A stretch of DNA of 64,000 nucleotides. Source: CAVQBP01 sp963723205. GTDB lineage: Bacteria > Bacteroidota > Ignavibacteria > Ignavibacteriales > Ignavibacteriaceae. Position 1 is the first letter of the stretch, and every line of letters begins with the position of its first letter. The DNA lies in NCBI GenBank assembly GCA_963723205.1, contig CAVRQC010000044.1, positions 62,001 to 126,000 of the forward strand, written 5' to 3'. A program made the translations under genes and the position numbers. Shown here one piece after another: positions 37,012 to 45,560 of this stretch. The notes below the pieces were generated by a model, which made no database searches, had not been told where the DNA came from, and worked only from the letters and a program-made list of their open reading frames with translations.

Positions 37012-38667
37012 TTACTTCAATATTACTGTGCTTTTATTCAATCCATCCATAAATTTAATTTGATTATAAGAATCCGGAATGTGTGTATTCTCAATTGAAA
37101 TTGATTTCGAATCTTTGCCCGAAACATTTAAAAAATCTGTAATATCTTTTGGATACATGATTTTATTTAAAGTAAAATCAGAACTTTCATCTAGATTAAA
37201 AACAGGAGCGCTCTTTGTTATGATTTCAACATTATTTAACATAAATCCTTTAGCATATTTTGATTCAAAACCCTTATCTGCAGATATATATGAATTTGAA
37301 ATTTTAATATTCTTTATCGGCATTTCGGGCAGGCCATCTGCTAATACAGCCTGCCTTGCCCCATCGCAATAAATGCTGTCAATAAAAATATTTTTGAATA
37401 TTGGAGTTCTATCATTCACTGCTGCTTTTTCATTTCCTTTAGAATTTTCATAATATGTATTGAAAAGAATTGCCTCCCTCACAATATCTTTCATAAAAAT
37501 ATTTTTAATAAATATATTATCTACAAGCCCTCCCCTGTTTCTGCCGCTTTTAAATCTTAAACCCACATCTGTACCTACAAAATCACAATTATTAACATAA
37601 ATATTATGCATTCCACCGTATGTTTCGCTACCGGTAACAAATCCTCCATGCGCATGATAAACAACGCAATCAGTAATTACAACATTTTGAAGTGCAGGTT
37701 CATTTGGATTTTTGCTATGTCCTGATTTCATGCAAATGCCGTCATCACCTGCAGTTATCGTACAGCCGTATACCAATACATTTTTGCTCATCCCGATATC
37801 AACAGCATCTCCATTTTGAGCCCAGTACTCATTACTTACTTTTATATTTCTAATTACAAGGTCTTCACAGAAAATGGGATTTAAAGCAAATGTCGGAGCG
37901 TTTTCCAAGGTTATATCACTAATAAATATTTTTTTGCAATTAATTAATAGAACTAACCGCGGTCTCATTGCATCCCTAAAAGGAAGTAAATCTTCCGGTG
38001 TAATTTCTTTTTTATTTTTTCTTAGTTTAGCAAATTCTTCCCTGCCGTCACGGGCAGCTTTGGACGGATACCAGATTGAATTATCGCTGTTTGTAACCCC
38101 GCCTGAATAAACAAATTTTTTCCATAATGATTCATTAACTTTAGATCTTTTTAATGGACGCCATGTTGTTCCATTTCCGTCTATAAGCCCTGAGCCTGTT
38201 ATTGCAATATTTTCAAGGTTAAAGCCATAAATAGGAGGCGCCACAATATAACTGCCAGTCGGCCTCTTTATAATTGGGTAATCACTATGGTTAGGACTAA
38301 AAAGAATCAATGCACCTCTTTCGACATGGAAATCGATATTGCTTTGCAATACTATTGGTCCAGTGAGCCATAATCCCGGCGGAACTACCACTTGCCCTCC
38401 GCCGGCCTTAGAACATGCATCAATTGTATTTTTGAATACATTAGTGTTCATTGTATGTCCGTCACCAACAGCACCATAATCTTTTATATTAAAAGTTTTA
38501 TCACTGAAATGAGGAAGCTGTATATCAAAACTCTCGAAAGGCAATTTCTTCAAATGGCTGTTAACTTCATCCCGTATATTTTCCTGTGCAGCAATTTTAT
38601 TATTAGACAAAAGAAACAGAATTATAACCGGAAAAATTATTTCGATAATACTGCTTATACTTTTCAT
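37012..38667 (-). CDS. GH28 polygalacturonase (second)
   Basis: 551 residues with a signal peptide at about 1-27. Starts the catalytic fold with FNIKDYGAVGDGHTMNT. The GH28 motifs are NGDAVDIGMS, GDDGICMKSGHS, AHGGFVTGSETYGG and RFKSGRNRGG. The catalytic aspartates and histidine are therefore conserved, with RFK in place of RIK. This pattern is usual in the larger, exo-acting GH28 proteins of Bacteroidota. There is an insertion of about 80 residues at about 165-250, rich in basic residues, which may shape an exo pocket. No sorting domain is present, so a periplasmic site is likely. It ends 17 bases before the PL1 gene. Confidence 0.92.
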   Translation of the reverse strand: MKSISSIIEIIFPVIILFLLSNNKIAAQENIRDEVNSHLKKLPFESFDIQLPHFSDKTFNIKDYGAVGDGHTMNTNVFKNTIDACSKAGGGQVVVPPGLWLTGPIVLQSNIDFHVERGALILFSPNHSDYPIIKRPTGSYIVAPPIYGFNLENIAITGSGLIDGNGTTWRPLKRSKVNESLWKKFVYSGGVTNSDNSIWYPSKAARDGREEFAKLRKNKKEITPEDLLPFRDAMRPRLVLLINCKKIFISDITLENAPTFALNPIFCEDLVIRNIKVSNEYWAQNGDAVDIGMSKNVLVYGCTITAGDDGICMKSGHSKNPNEPALQNVVITDCVVYHAHGGFVTGSETYGGMHNIYVNNCDFVGTDVGLRFKSGRNRGGLVDNIFIKNIFMKDIVREAILFNTYYENSKGNEKAAVNDRTPIFKNIFIDSIYCDGARQAVLADGLPEMPIKNIKISNSYISADKGFESKYAKGFMLNNVEIITKSAPVFNLDESSDFTLNKIMYPKDITDFLNVSGKDSKSISIENTHIPDSYNQIKFMDGLNKSTVILK

Positions 38668-38705
38668 ATATATTTGTCCGAAACTCGTTTATAAATATTT
38701 TTTTA

Positions 38706-38761
38706 ACTTTTGACTTTTTCAGCCCCAGGCTGATTGCCTTTGGCTAAGACTTTTGACTTTT
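38706..38761. repeat. 13-base direct repeats flanking two small hairpins
   Basis: ACTTTTGACTTTT occurs at 38706-38718 and again at 38749-38761. Between them lie CAGCC-CCA-GGCTG (38720-38732) and GCC-TTT-GGC (38736-38744), which form two tandem hairpins. The block overlaps the stop codon of the esterase gene at 38744, so the last residues of that protein come from the repeat. A related sequence (TTTTGACTTTTGA) is near 17620. Confidence 0.55.
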
Positions 38762-39730
38762 CAAAGTTTTCCTCAAAAACTTAAGGGTAATATCAAAAGT
38801 TTTTTCAAACCAGGGATTAAACAACCAGAATGTATGAATTGTACCTTCCAGCGTATGAACCTCAGAATAAATGTTTAAAGATTTCAATTTCTTAATCATT
38901 TCATCCCTTCCCGCATGGAAACGAGGCTGTCCGCTATTAATAAATAAAATCGGCGGTGTATTTTTATCGGTATGATTTATCGGGCCGGCTTCTTTCCATA
39001 TTTTCGGGTTTTCTTTTGCAGATACTCCAAACCACAAATGAGCAGCACTTGGTTTACCTGATTTCTTGTAAACTTCCTCAGAGCCTTTTCCGAAAAAATC
39101 CAAAACCCCGTCAACATCAATTACAGCTTCAACATTACTTGAATAATTATTATTTCCTTCATCCCCTTCAAATTTTTTATATCCGTTTGTAGTTCCTACC
39201 AAAGCTGCAAGATGCCCACCTGCGGAACAGCCATAAATAGCAATCTCTTTACTATTAATGTTATATGTAGAAGCATTTGCTCGCATCCACCTTATCGCAG
39301 CTTTTATATCACATACAGCGGCAGGATAAAGTGCTTCTGTAGAAAGCCTGTATTCAACCGCTGCTGTCACATAGCCGTTGGCTGCAAGTTTTTGTGCCAT
39401 AGGAATAGCAAGCTGCATGTTCCCCGATCTCCAGCCGCCTCCGTGTATAAGTACAACTCCCGGGAAATCTTTATTATTTAAATTCGTTGGATAAAATATA
39501 TCTAAATGTAATTCTCTTCCACCAACTTTAACGAAGACAATATTCTTTACTTCTTTTACATTTGGGGGAAGATGCGGCAATACAAGTTCAGCATCGGGAA
39601 ATTTCTTATGCATCTTAGCAGATGCAGTATAAAAATTATATGAAGTATCTCTTTTGGGACTTAATATTTCGTTTCTTTGAGCTAAAGATAAAACACTAAA
39701 TGATAATAAAAGCAGAATTATTTTTATCAT
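38744..39730 (-). CDS. Secreted alpha/beta-hydrolase esterase (carbohydrate esterase-like)
   Basis: 328 residues with a signal peptide of about 17 residues (ending SVLSLAQ). The alpha/beta-hydrolase fold shows the oxyanion segment LIHGGGWRSG (94-103), the nucleophile Ser169 in YGCSAGGHLAAL, and a terminal catalytic histidine in EGTIHTF. The family includes acetyl and feruloyl esterases of plant cell wall loci, so deacetylation of pectin or hemicellulose is the likely role. Activity is not provable from sequence. The C-terminal residues KSQKS derive from an intergenic repeat. It lies between a GH31 and a GH28 gene. Confidence 0.8.
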   Translation of the reverse strand: MIKIILLLLSFSVLSLAQRNEILSPKRDTSYNFYTASAKMHKKFPDAELVLPHLPPNVKEVKNIVFVKVGGRELHLDIFYPTNLNNKDFPGVVLIHGGGWRSGNMQLAIPMAQKLAANGYVTAAVEYRLSTEALYPAAVCDIKAAIRWMRANASTYNINSKEIAIYGCSAGGHLAALVGTTNGYKKFEGDEGNNNYSSNVEAVIDVDGVLDFFGKGSEEVYKKSGKPSAAHLWFGVSAKENPKIWKEAGPINHTDKNTPPILFINSGQPRFHAGRDEMIKKLKSLNIYSEVHTLEGTIHTFWLFNPWFEKTFDITLKFLRKTLKSQKS

Positions 39731-39799
39731 TAATTATATATCAAAAGGAAGTTTTAGACTATTTCTTAAGGAATCCCGCCGGGAAGAGAATCACTGAGA

Positions 39800-42043
39800 T
39801 TAATAGATTATTTCTATTTTTGCTTTTGTCCCTTTATTTAAGCTAGATTCAACCAAACCTTTATCTTTATTCCATTCATACTTCATATTTTCATTATTTA
39901 ATTTTACTGAAGAAGGTTTAGCTGTTGATTTTATTAATAATTGGAATTCGGTTATTAAAGGATCTATTTCTATAGAAATTTCACCTCTTATGTTTTCCAT
40001 AAAGATGTTTTTTTCTTTATTTGAATCATTTAAGTCAACATAGTTGTAAATTGTTTTATTGCCAGCCGATCCCGGGAAAAGATGAACAGTAAAATTATTC
40101 TCAGGTTTATTTTTCCATATTTTGTCACTACCCTGATAAATATTTCCGGTTACATATACAGAATTGCTTTTTACAAAGACAGGTATTTTATCAAGTGGAA
40201 CAGAAATATTGATTCGTTTTCCTCCTTCATAGGTTTTCGATATATCATTATAATCATACCACTTCCCTTCCGGCAGGTAAACACTTCTTGAATCTAGAGA
40301 ATCATAAACTGGAGCAACAAGGAATGCATTCCCGAAAAGATATTCATCCCATATTTCATATGTATTCTTATCATCTGGATATTCATAAGATAAAGGTTTC
40401 ATTATTACACCGTTTTTAAAGGAAGTATTGGCTGCAGAATAGATATAAGGCATCATGTTCATCCTTTGAGTACATGCATCTCTGAAAATACTTTGTAAAT
40501 CTCCGCTGTATTTCCATGGCGGCCTGTCTTTTCCATTTCCCCCGGAATGATCGAGTTTAATTTCAAACATACCGCTCCAGGTTCCGAATTCAAGCCACCT
40601 GGCATATAATGATTCGGATATCCATCCTCCTAAATATCCACCAACATCCGAACCCCACATTGGAAATCCCATAAAGCCACATCGTATAGCATTTGCCATA
40701 TTGCCTGCTAAGCCATCCCAATTTGAACGTGAGTCACCTCCCCACACAGCACTAAGATAAGGCTGCGACCGCTGAAATGCGGCCCTTGCAAAATTGAATT
40801 CATCTTTACCGAATGCTTCCTGCAAAAACTGGTTAATTACTTTAGCATATAGGTAAACATATTTATTTCTATGTTCAGCAAATGGTGTTTTATCATACCA
40901 CATTGCATATTCAGGAAATTCTTCATCTGCTCTGTCCATTTTATGTCCCCTGACATTAACCGAATACTGATTTGTTTTAAGTCTTCTGCCGAATTCTTTA
41001 ATTGCATCGGGATTAGTTAAATCAATATAACCTTTAAAATTAGGGAGTAGTCCGGGGAAATCCTTATCCGACATTGTTAATGGTCCGACCCATGTTAAAA
41101 ATTGCAGACTATATTTATTGTTTAATTCCGAGATCCATTCTTTGGGATTGGAGAACTTTTCATTGAAATCCATCTTTGACCATTCATGAGAACCATTGCT
41201 GTAAGGCCGATCTACCATTAAAGCTGTTAAAGGAATTTTTAGATCAGCCATTTTCTGCGCATCATTAAGAACATCTTCTTTACCGTTTTTATCTTCGTCT
41301 CTCCAAATAATCGGACCGCAAGCCCAAACCGGAACATATTTAGGATTTCCTATAATTGAATAATATGATTTGAGAAGTTCATTACCATTAGAACCAAAAA
41401 ATATGTACCAATCAAGTTTTCCTGTTCTATGATAAAGCTCTGTAATCCCGTTTATAGCAAATCTATACTGTCCTTTCGCAAATGAATCGAAGAATGAGGC
41501 GTATCCATTGTTACTCATATAAAAAGCAGACCAAACAGAAGCATAATTTTCGTGATATTGATTTGCATCTCCTAAAACATCAACATCAACTACTTTACCT
41601 CTTAAATCAGGACTTTTTTCATTATCAGGAAAAAGAGGTTCCAATACTCCGAAATAATGTTCATTTAAATCATTCAAGCGAATTGTTGTATTTCTTGCCC
41701 ATTTAGGATTGCAGTAAAATCTCAACCCGTTATCTAATTTTGTTATTACAATTGTATCAGTTAAATCTTTACCTGAACCCTGGTATTCTGCCACACCCGG
41801 ATAAACGTATTTTAAGCGAATCTCCCTTTCATTTTTATTTAATAGAGTTATGGATTTAGGAGGTGTGAAATTAAAGTTAATCGAAGCTATATCTATTAAT
41901 TTTTTGTTCTCTTTGAATACAATCAAATGGTTTTGGGATAACTCAAGATGCAAACCATTGCCTTCAAATAATTTTTGCGGAAAAGCCCGGGAATTTGCAA
42001 AGAAAAAAATCAGGATAACTAATGATATTGTTAGTTTTTTCAT
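39800..42043 (-). CDS. GH31 family glycoside hydrolase (exported)
   Basis: 747 residues with a signal peptide (about 1-22). The N-terminal beta-sandwich is followed by the TIM barrel, marked by TALMVDRPYSNGSHEW. The catalytic nucleophile is Asp370 in GHKMDRADEEFP and the acid/base is Asp437 in WGGDSRSNWDGL. GFPMWGSDVGGYLGG follows, as is usual for GH31. Substrate cannot be read; alpha-xylosidase, alpha-glucosidase or alpha-galactosidase activities all occur in this family. In a pectin locus an alpha-linked side chain is the most likely target. It has no sorting domain and is presumably periplasmic. Confidence 0.9.
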   Translation of the reverse strand: MKKLTISLVILIFFFANSRAFPQKLFEGNGLHLELSQNHLIVFKENKKLIDIASINFNFTPPKSITLLNKNEREIRLKYVYPGVAEYQGSGKDLTDTIVITKLDNGLRFYCNPKWARNTTIRLNDLNEHYFGVLEPLFPDNEKSPDLRGKVVDVDVLGDANQYHENYASVWSAFYMSNNGYASFFDSFAKGQYRFAINGITELYHRTGKLDWYIFFGSNGNELLKSYYSIIGNPKYVPVWACGPIIWRDEDKNGKEDVLNDAQKMADLKIPLTALMVDRPYSNGSHEWSKMDFNEKFSNPKEWISELNNKYSLQFLTWVGPLTMSDKDFPGLLPNFKGYIDLTNPDAIKEFGRRLKTNQYSVNVRGHKMDRADEEFPEYAMWYDKTPFAEHRNKYVYLYAKVINQFLQEAFGKDEFNFARAAFQRSQPYLSAVWGGDSRSNWDGLAGNMANAIRCGFMGFPMWGSDVGGYLGGWISESLYARWLEFGTWSGMFEIKLDHSGGNGKDRPPWKYSGDLQSIFRDACTQRMNMMPYIYSAANTSFKNGVIMKPLSYEYPDDKNTYEIWDEYLFGNAFLVAPVYDSLDSRSVYLPEGKWYDYNDISKTYEGGKRINISVPLDKIPVFVKSNSVYVTGNIYQGSDKIWKNKPENNFTVHLFPGSAGNKTIYNYVDLNDSNKEKNIFMENIRGEISIEIDPLITEFQLLIKSTAKPSSVKLNNENMKYEWNKDKGLVESSLNKGTKAKIEIIY

Positions 42044-42082
42044 TTTAATTTTATTTTATATTAGAAATATTTCATGGTATGA

Positions 42083-42145
42083 AAGTGCCAGTCACCTATG
42101 CAGGTTGTTTATTCGTTTATAACATATGTAAGGTGACTGGCACTT
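42083..42145. repeat. REP-like palindromic element with 15-base arms
   Basis: AAGTGCCAGTCACCT (42083-42097) and its exact complement (42131-42145) enclose 33 bases of partly pairing AT-rich sequence. The GTGCCAGTCACC core resembles dispersed REP-type palindromes seen in many bacterial genomes, often tied to a Y1-type REP transposase. No transposase gene is in the window. It lies between the GH31 start and the stop of the small pectinesterase gene. Confidence 0.7.
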
Positions 42146-42160
42146 AATAAATAAAAATAA

Positions 42161-43402
42161 CTATAAGCCAAAATCGGCATCACGTTCGTTTACAGAAGCC
42201 GTGTTTCCGAAAACTTCAGCGTTATTTATTAATGCCAAACCAATTAAATCCGATTCAGAGCAGTTACCTTTATAATTAAAACGGATTGTATCGGATCCTC
42301 CTCCGGAATCATATTTGAATTCCATTCCTGATTTGGATTTTAAAACAGGCTTCCCTATAACTGTCAGGTGATCGCTAAAAAATAAAAGAATATACCCGTT
42401 ATGAATTTCATGTTTTACTATTCTGGGACTTTCTTTTGATTCGGGATTCCATTTATAGTCAAATGTCCAGGCAGGAGTGATATCATCAGGAGACGGTGAA
42501 TTTTTAGCTGCTTCTAAATTATTTTTGAACCATTCATAATCGCGGCCATCACGATGGCAATTATAAAAATAATATCTTTTACCCCAGTTAAACGGACGAT
42601 CTTTTTCCGGGTGATCGGGATAATAAACTCTGTAAATCGGTGTATCAGCCATATTTTCTGAAAATTGACAATTCAATAGATAAAACTGGGCCTCATAATG
42701 ATGCCTGCCGAGCTGGAATCCTTTCACACCGTCAAAAGTACAGTTTCTCAATACAAATTTCTGATTTATATCATAACCTCCTGCATGCCAGATTGATGCA
42801 GTTTTTAAATGTTCATAAAATTTTGAATCTTTAATAAAGCACCATCCGCGCGGACAAACATAATCTACAGAACCCTGAAAAGTACAATTAGCATGATAAT
42901 ACATTCCTGTTTTATAATTCCATAAGGAAACGGTATCACCGCCTTTGCTCAATACATTACAATTCAGAATGATTGTCCTTGTACCATTTCCATAAATGGT
43001 AAAGGCATGAGGACCAATTAATGACTGTGTATTTTTAATAGTGAGGTTTTCAAGAATAATATCATCCGCATGAATATTTATTACTGCCGGACCGATAGGA
43101 TCTTCATTTGCAATCCAGTCTGTTCTAAGCTGATTATATTCGATGATTGTACTATCCCTGCTTTCTCCTTTTAGTGTAATATAATCCTGTGTGATTCTAA
43201 ACTTTTCATTGTAAGTACCATTCTTAATGTAAATAACTACACGTTCATAATTAAACATCGGAAGAGATACAACTGCAGCAGAAATAGTATTAAAATTCCC
43301 GCTCCCGTCTTTAGCCACAGTAATGAAGTGCTTGTATTGGGAAAAGGACTTTGTGAAACATATAATAATTAAGATAAAAATCAGACGAGTTTTTTTATTC
43401 AT
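42161..43402 (-). CDS. Atypical CE8 pectinesterase-like protein (413 aa)
   Basis: 413 residues; signal peptide of about 21. It opens ITVAKDGSGNFNTI, the standard start of pectin methylesterases. Catalytic equivalents are Asp157 in GGDTVSLW (canonical GYQDTLY), Asp181 in GSVDYVCPRG (canonical VDFIFG) and Arg234 in QLGRHHYE (canonical LGRPW). The glutamine of the canonical QAVAL strand is replaced here by His133 (GPHAFTIYG). About 120 residues after the beta-helix end in a small beta domain (PVLKSKSGMEFKYD). It should demethylate pectin or an oligosaccharide, but the changed subsite may mean a different ester. No sorting domain. Confidence 0.82.
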   Translation of the reverse strand: MNKKTRLIFILIIICFTKSFSQYKHFITVAKDGSGNFNTISAAVVSLPMFNYERVVIYIKNGTYNEKFRITQDYITLKGESRDSTIIEYNQLRTDWIANEDPIGPAVINIHADDIILENLTIKNTQSLIGPHAFTIYGNGTRTIILNCNVLSKGGDTVSLWNYKTGMYYHANCTFQGSVDYVCPRGWCFIKDSKFYEHLKTASIWHAGGYDINQKFVLRNCTFDGVKGFQLGRHHYEAQFYLLNCQFSENMADTPIYRVYYPDHPEKDRPFNWGKRYYFYNCHRDGRDYEWFKNNLEAAKNSPSPDDITPAWTFDYKWNPESKESPRIVKHEIHNGYILLFFSDHLTVIGKPVLKSKSGMEFKYDSGGGSDTIRFNYKGNCSESDLIGLALINNAEVFGNTASVNERDADFGL

Positions 43403-43482
43403 AATATAGCTTAATGTTTGTAATACCTAGTGGAATATTGGGAATTGTATAATCTTTTGGTGAAATTGTTTAGAAGCTATTT

Positions 43483-44133
43483 TTATTTTTGAGTATATAA
43501 CTTGTCCAATCTGTTCCAAACTGTATCAGCAATCTGCTTCTGTCCTTTTTCATCCGGATGAAGACCATCAACATAATTTGGAGGAGATACAGTTTTTAAT
43601 AATGATATAAATCCCAATTTATCTTCTTTTGCCAATTCCTTATATTTCTTTTCAAGCTTAATCAGTGAGCTTTTAGTATTTCCATTATATTTTTTCTTAA
43701 CATTCAGTTGAGACATTGTATTAAGATTTATATCGGTCGGAGCAAGGATTACTATTTTAGTTTTTTTATTTGTCTCCTTAATTTTATTAATCATCCACTC
43801 CATATTTTCAACACATTGATTTACCATACTGTCATTCCCGTTTTTCAGATCATTAACTCCAAGGAAAATAAGGTAATAATCTGCATCCGGATATTTTTTT
43901 AAAACCGGCAGAAGTTCTTTTTTATCAGAGGTTCTTCTTCCGTTTCTTCCTTCATTTATAAAATTAACGTTTTTATGCTGTTTAGAAAGAAAGAAAACCC
44001 AGCTATGACCATTCACTTTTGCACCATGAGTAATAGAATCACCAAAACAAACCACTGTACCTTTGACCCCATTGTTAAGTGTCATAGCTATTAATGTTAA
44101 AACTAAAAAACCGCTGATTAAATAAAATTTCAT
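43483..44133 (-). CDS. SGNH/GDSL-family esterase
   Basis: 216 residues with a hydrophobic signal at about 1-22. The four SGNH blocks are present: FGDSITHG (nucleophile Ser near 33), NEGRNGRRT with the glycine, LGVNDLKNG with the asparagine, and DGLHPDEKG with catalytic aspartate and histidine. Proteins of this group deacetylate polysaccharides or oligosaccharides in the periplasm. It sits between a PL10 pectate lyase and the small CE8 protein, so acetyl-pectin fragments are the likely substrate; specificity is inferred. Confidence 0.86.
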   Translation of the reverse strand: MKFYLISGFLVLTLIAMTLNNGVKGTVVCFGDSITHGAKVNGHSWVFFLSKQHKNVNFINEGRNGRRTSDKKELLPVLKKYPDADYYLIFLGVNDLKNGNDSMVNQCVENMEWMINKIKETNKKTKIVILAPTDINLNTMSQLNVKKKYNGNTKSSLIKLEKKYKELAKEDKLGFISLLKTVSPPNYVDGLHPDEKGQKQIADTVWNRLDKLYTQK

Positions 44134-44265
44134 AATCTTCCTCTTTTCTATATCTTTCTTGAACCTGCTCTTGAACTCATCCGTAGTTCAAGTTTAATCT
44201 TAACAATCTTTTTTACCTGCTGAAACTTTTGCGCAAGCAGATAATCTTTTAATCTTTCTATCTTT

Positions 44266-45450
44266 TTAATTTTTAATTTTCTCAACTCTTTCATTCCAGG
44301 CCGGAAACTCGTCCAATACTTTCTGAGGTTCATAAGTGTACCATGTATAACCATCACGTCTTTCCCTACCGACTTCAGAAAGTGAATAAACAGGTACACT
44401 ATTACGATCAGTGAAGAATGGTTTGTTTCCTTTGAGTGTATAGAAACGCGCCCAGATTGGCGGAGCTGCAGGATCTTTTACTACTTTTTTATCGGTAACT
44501 GATGTCCTGTATTTGAAAACTACTTTTGGTGCTTTTATCCTTTCGACTTTTATTCCATGGATTTCCGAATTTTTAAACCAGTCTACGGCACTCCTTACCG
44601 AATTAATAATTTCTTTGTTAGGATGTTCTATACTCATCAATAATAATGTTATACCAGTACTTTCTTCCCCGCATTTTGATGGAAGTTCAAATGTTCTTGC
44701 TCCGCAGGGATGAAAATCAATATTATCATGCTGCTGGCACCAGACAGTTAATTTTCCATCTTCTTTAATCTGACATTTTAGAATACAATTAATTCCCCTG
44801 TTAAAAGCTTCATTTACCTTTTCATGCACATCTTTATCAATAAAAGAATAGTATGGTTTATTCTGAACAATATGATGCAGAACATTCATAATCCCGACCA
44901 TAGCGTCATCGTTGAATGTTATATATTTCCTGTAACCGCTTGTATCAGGATAAAACTGAGGCCATCCGCCGTTTGAATACTGTGCTTTTAAAATGAAATC
45001 GATTCCTTTCAGGCAGGCCTGTTTATATTTTTCATCTTTAAGTTTGCTATATGCTTTCGCTAAATATTCTACCTGTGAATATGTTGCACCGTTATCAAAT
45101 GAAGTATGTGAAGAATCTCTGCCTTTTTTAAGAATTGCTTTTTGTTCAGGAGTCAGAATTGCCAGCATGTCATAATTTTTAGGCCAGCCGCCGTTCTTCT
45201 GCTGATATAGTAAAATGTTATCGGCAATCTCTTTTATTTGATTGGGTTTATAATATTTCTGATCCCGAACAGGAAGAAAAGCCTGGTTATGATCTGTAAT
45301 ATCCTTCCAGTGATGTGCACTGTCTAAGAAACCTGAGACATCAAAAGTGCTGCTGTCTTTTATACCATTTTGCGGATAACTGATAGTTTGAAAGCCAACA
45401 ATAAGTATTATAAAAAAGTTAATGATTAAAGGCTTAGGAAATTTATACAT
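44266..45450 (-). CDS. PL10 pectate lyase
   Basis: 394 residues; signal peptide about 1-26. PL10 enzymes use an (alpha/alpha)3 barrel and cleave polygalacturonate by beta-elimination with an arginine base. Visible are the N-terminal QQKNGGWPKNYDM, then ATYSQVEYLAKAY, YITFNDDAMVGIM (176-188), VWCQQHDNIDFHPCGARTFE (236-255) and APPIWARFYTLKGN. The last carries the basic residues expected in the active site. There is no T9SS domain, so it is probably periplasmic. A 14-base-pair hairpin lies just upstream, between it and the large CE8 gene. Confidence 0.92.
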   Translation of the reverse strand: MYKFPKPLIINFFIILIVGFQTISYPQNGIKDSSTFDVSGFLDSAHHWKDITDHNQAFLPVRDQKYYKPNQIKEIADNILLYQQKNGGWPKNYDMLAILTPEQKAILKKGRDSSHTSFDNGATYSQVEYLAKAYSKLKDEKYKQACLKGIDFILKAQYSNGGWPQFYPDTSGYRKYITFNDDAMVGIMNVLHHIVQNKPYYSFIDKDVHEKVNEAFNRGINCILKCQIKEDGKLTVWCQQHDNIDFHPCGARTFELPSKCGEESTGITLLLMSIEHPNKEIINSVRSAVDWFKNSEIHGIKVERIKAPKVVFKYRTSVTDKKVVKDPAAPPIWARFYTLKGNKPFFTDRNSVPVYSLSEVGRERRDGYTWYTYEPQKVLDEFPAWNERVEKIKN

Positions 45451-45520
45451 TTGAATTCTTTATTTATTAGTGAACTGTTTTATTATGAAAGCTGAAGGAT
45501 GATTTTCTTTTATGATACTG

Positions 45521-45551
45521 CCGATACTATCTCTTAGAGAGATAGTATCGG
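45521..45551. repeat. Perfect 14-bp hairpin between CE8 and PL10 genes
   Basis: CCGATACTATCTCT (45521-45534), loop TAG, then the exact complement (45538-45551). It starts 10 bases past the stop of the large pectinesterase gene. In the minus-strand direction no U-tract follows, so it is not a standard intrinsic terminator. It could stabilise the upstream message, attenuate read-through, or be an unrelated palindromic insertion. Confidence 0.7.
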
Positions 45552-45560
45552 TTTGAAAAA

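Noticed and set aside
39800..42043. GH31 as a specific alpha-xylosidase or alpha-glucosidase
   Set aside because: Catalytic residues are clear, but nothing in the sequence that I can read separates these substrate groups.
44148..44399. An 83-residue minus-strand frame overlapping the 3' end of the PL10 gene
   Set aside because: It overlaps the PL10 coding end by 134 bases in another frame, has a low-complexity lysine-rich composition and no ribosome site. PL10 reads through with its family's usual C-terminus, so this is taken as a shadow.
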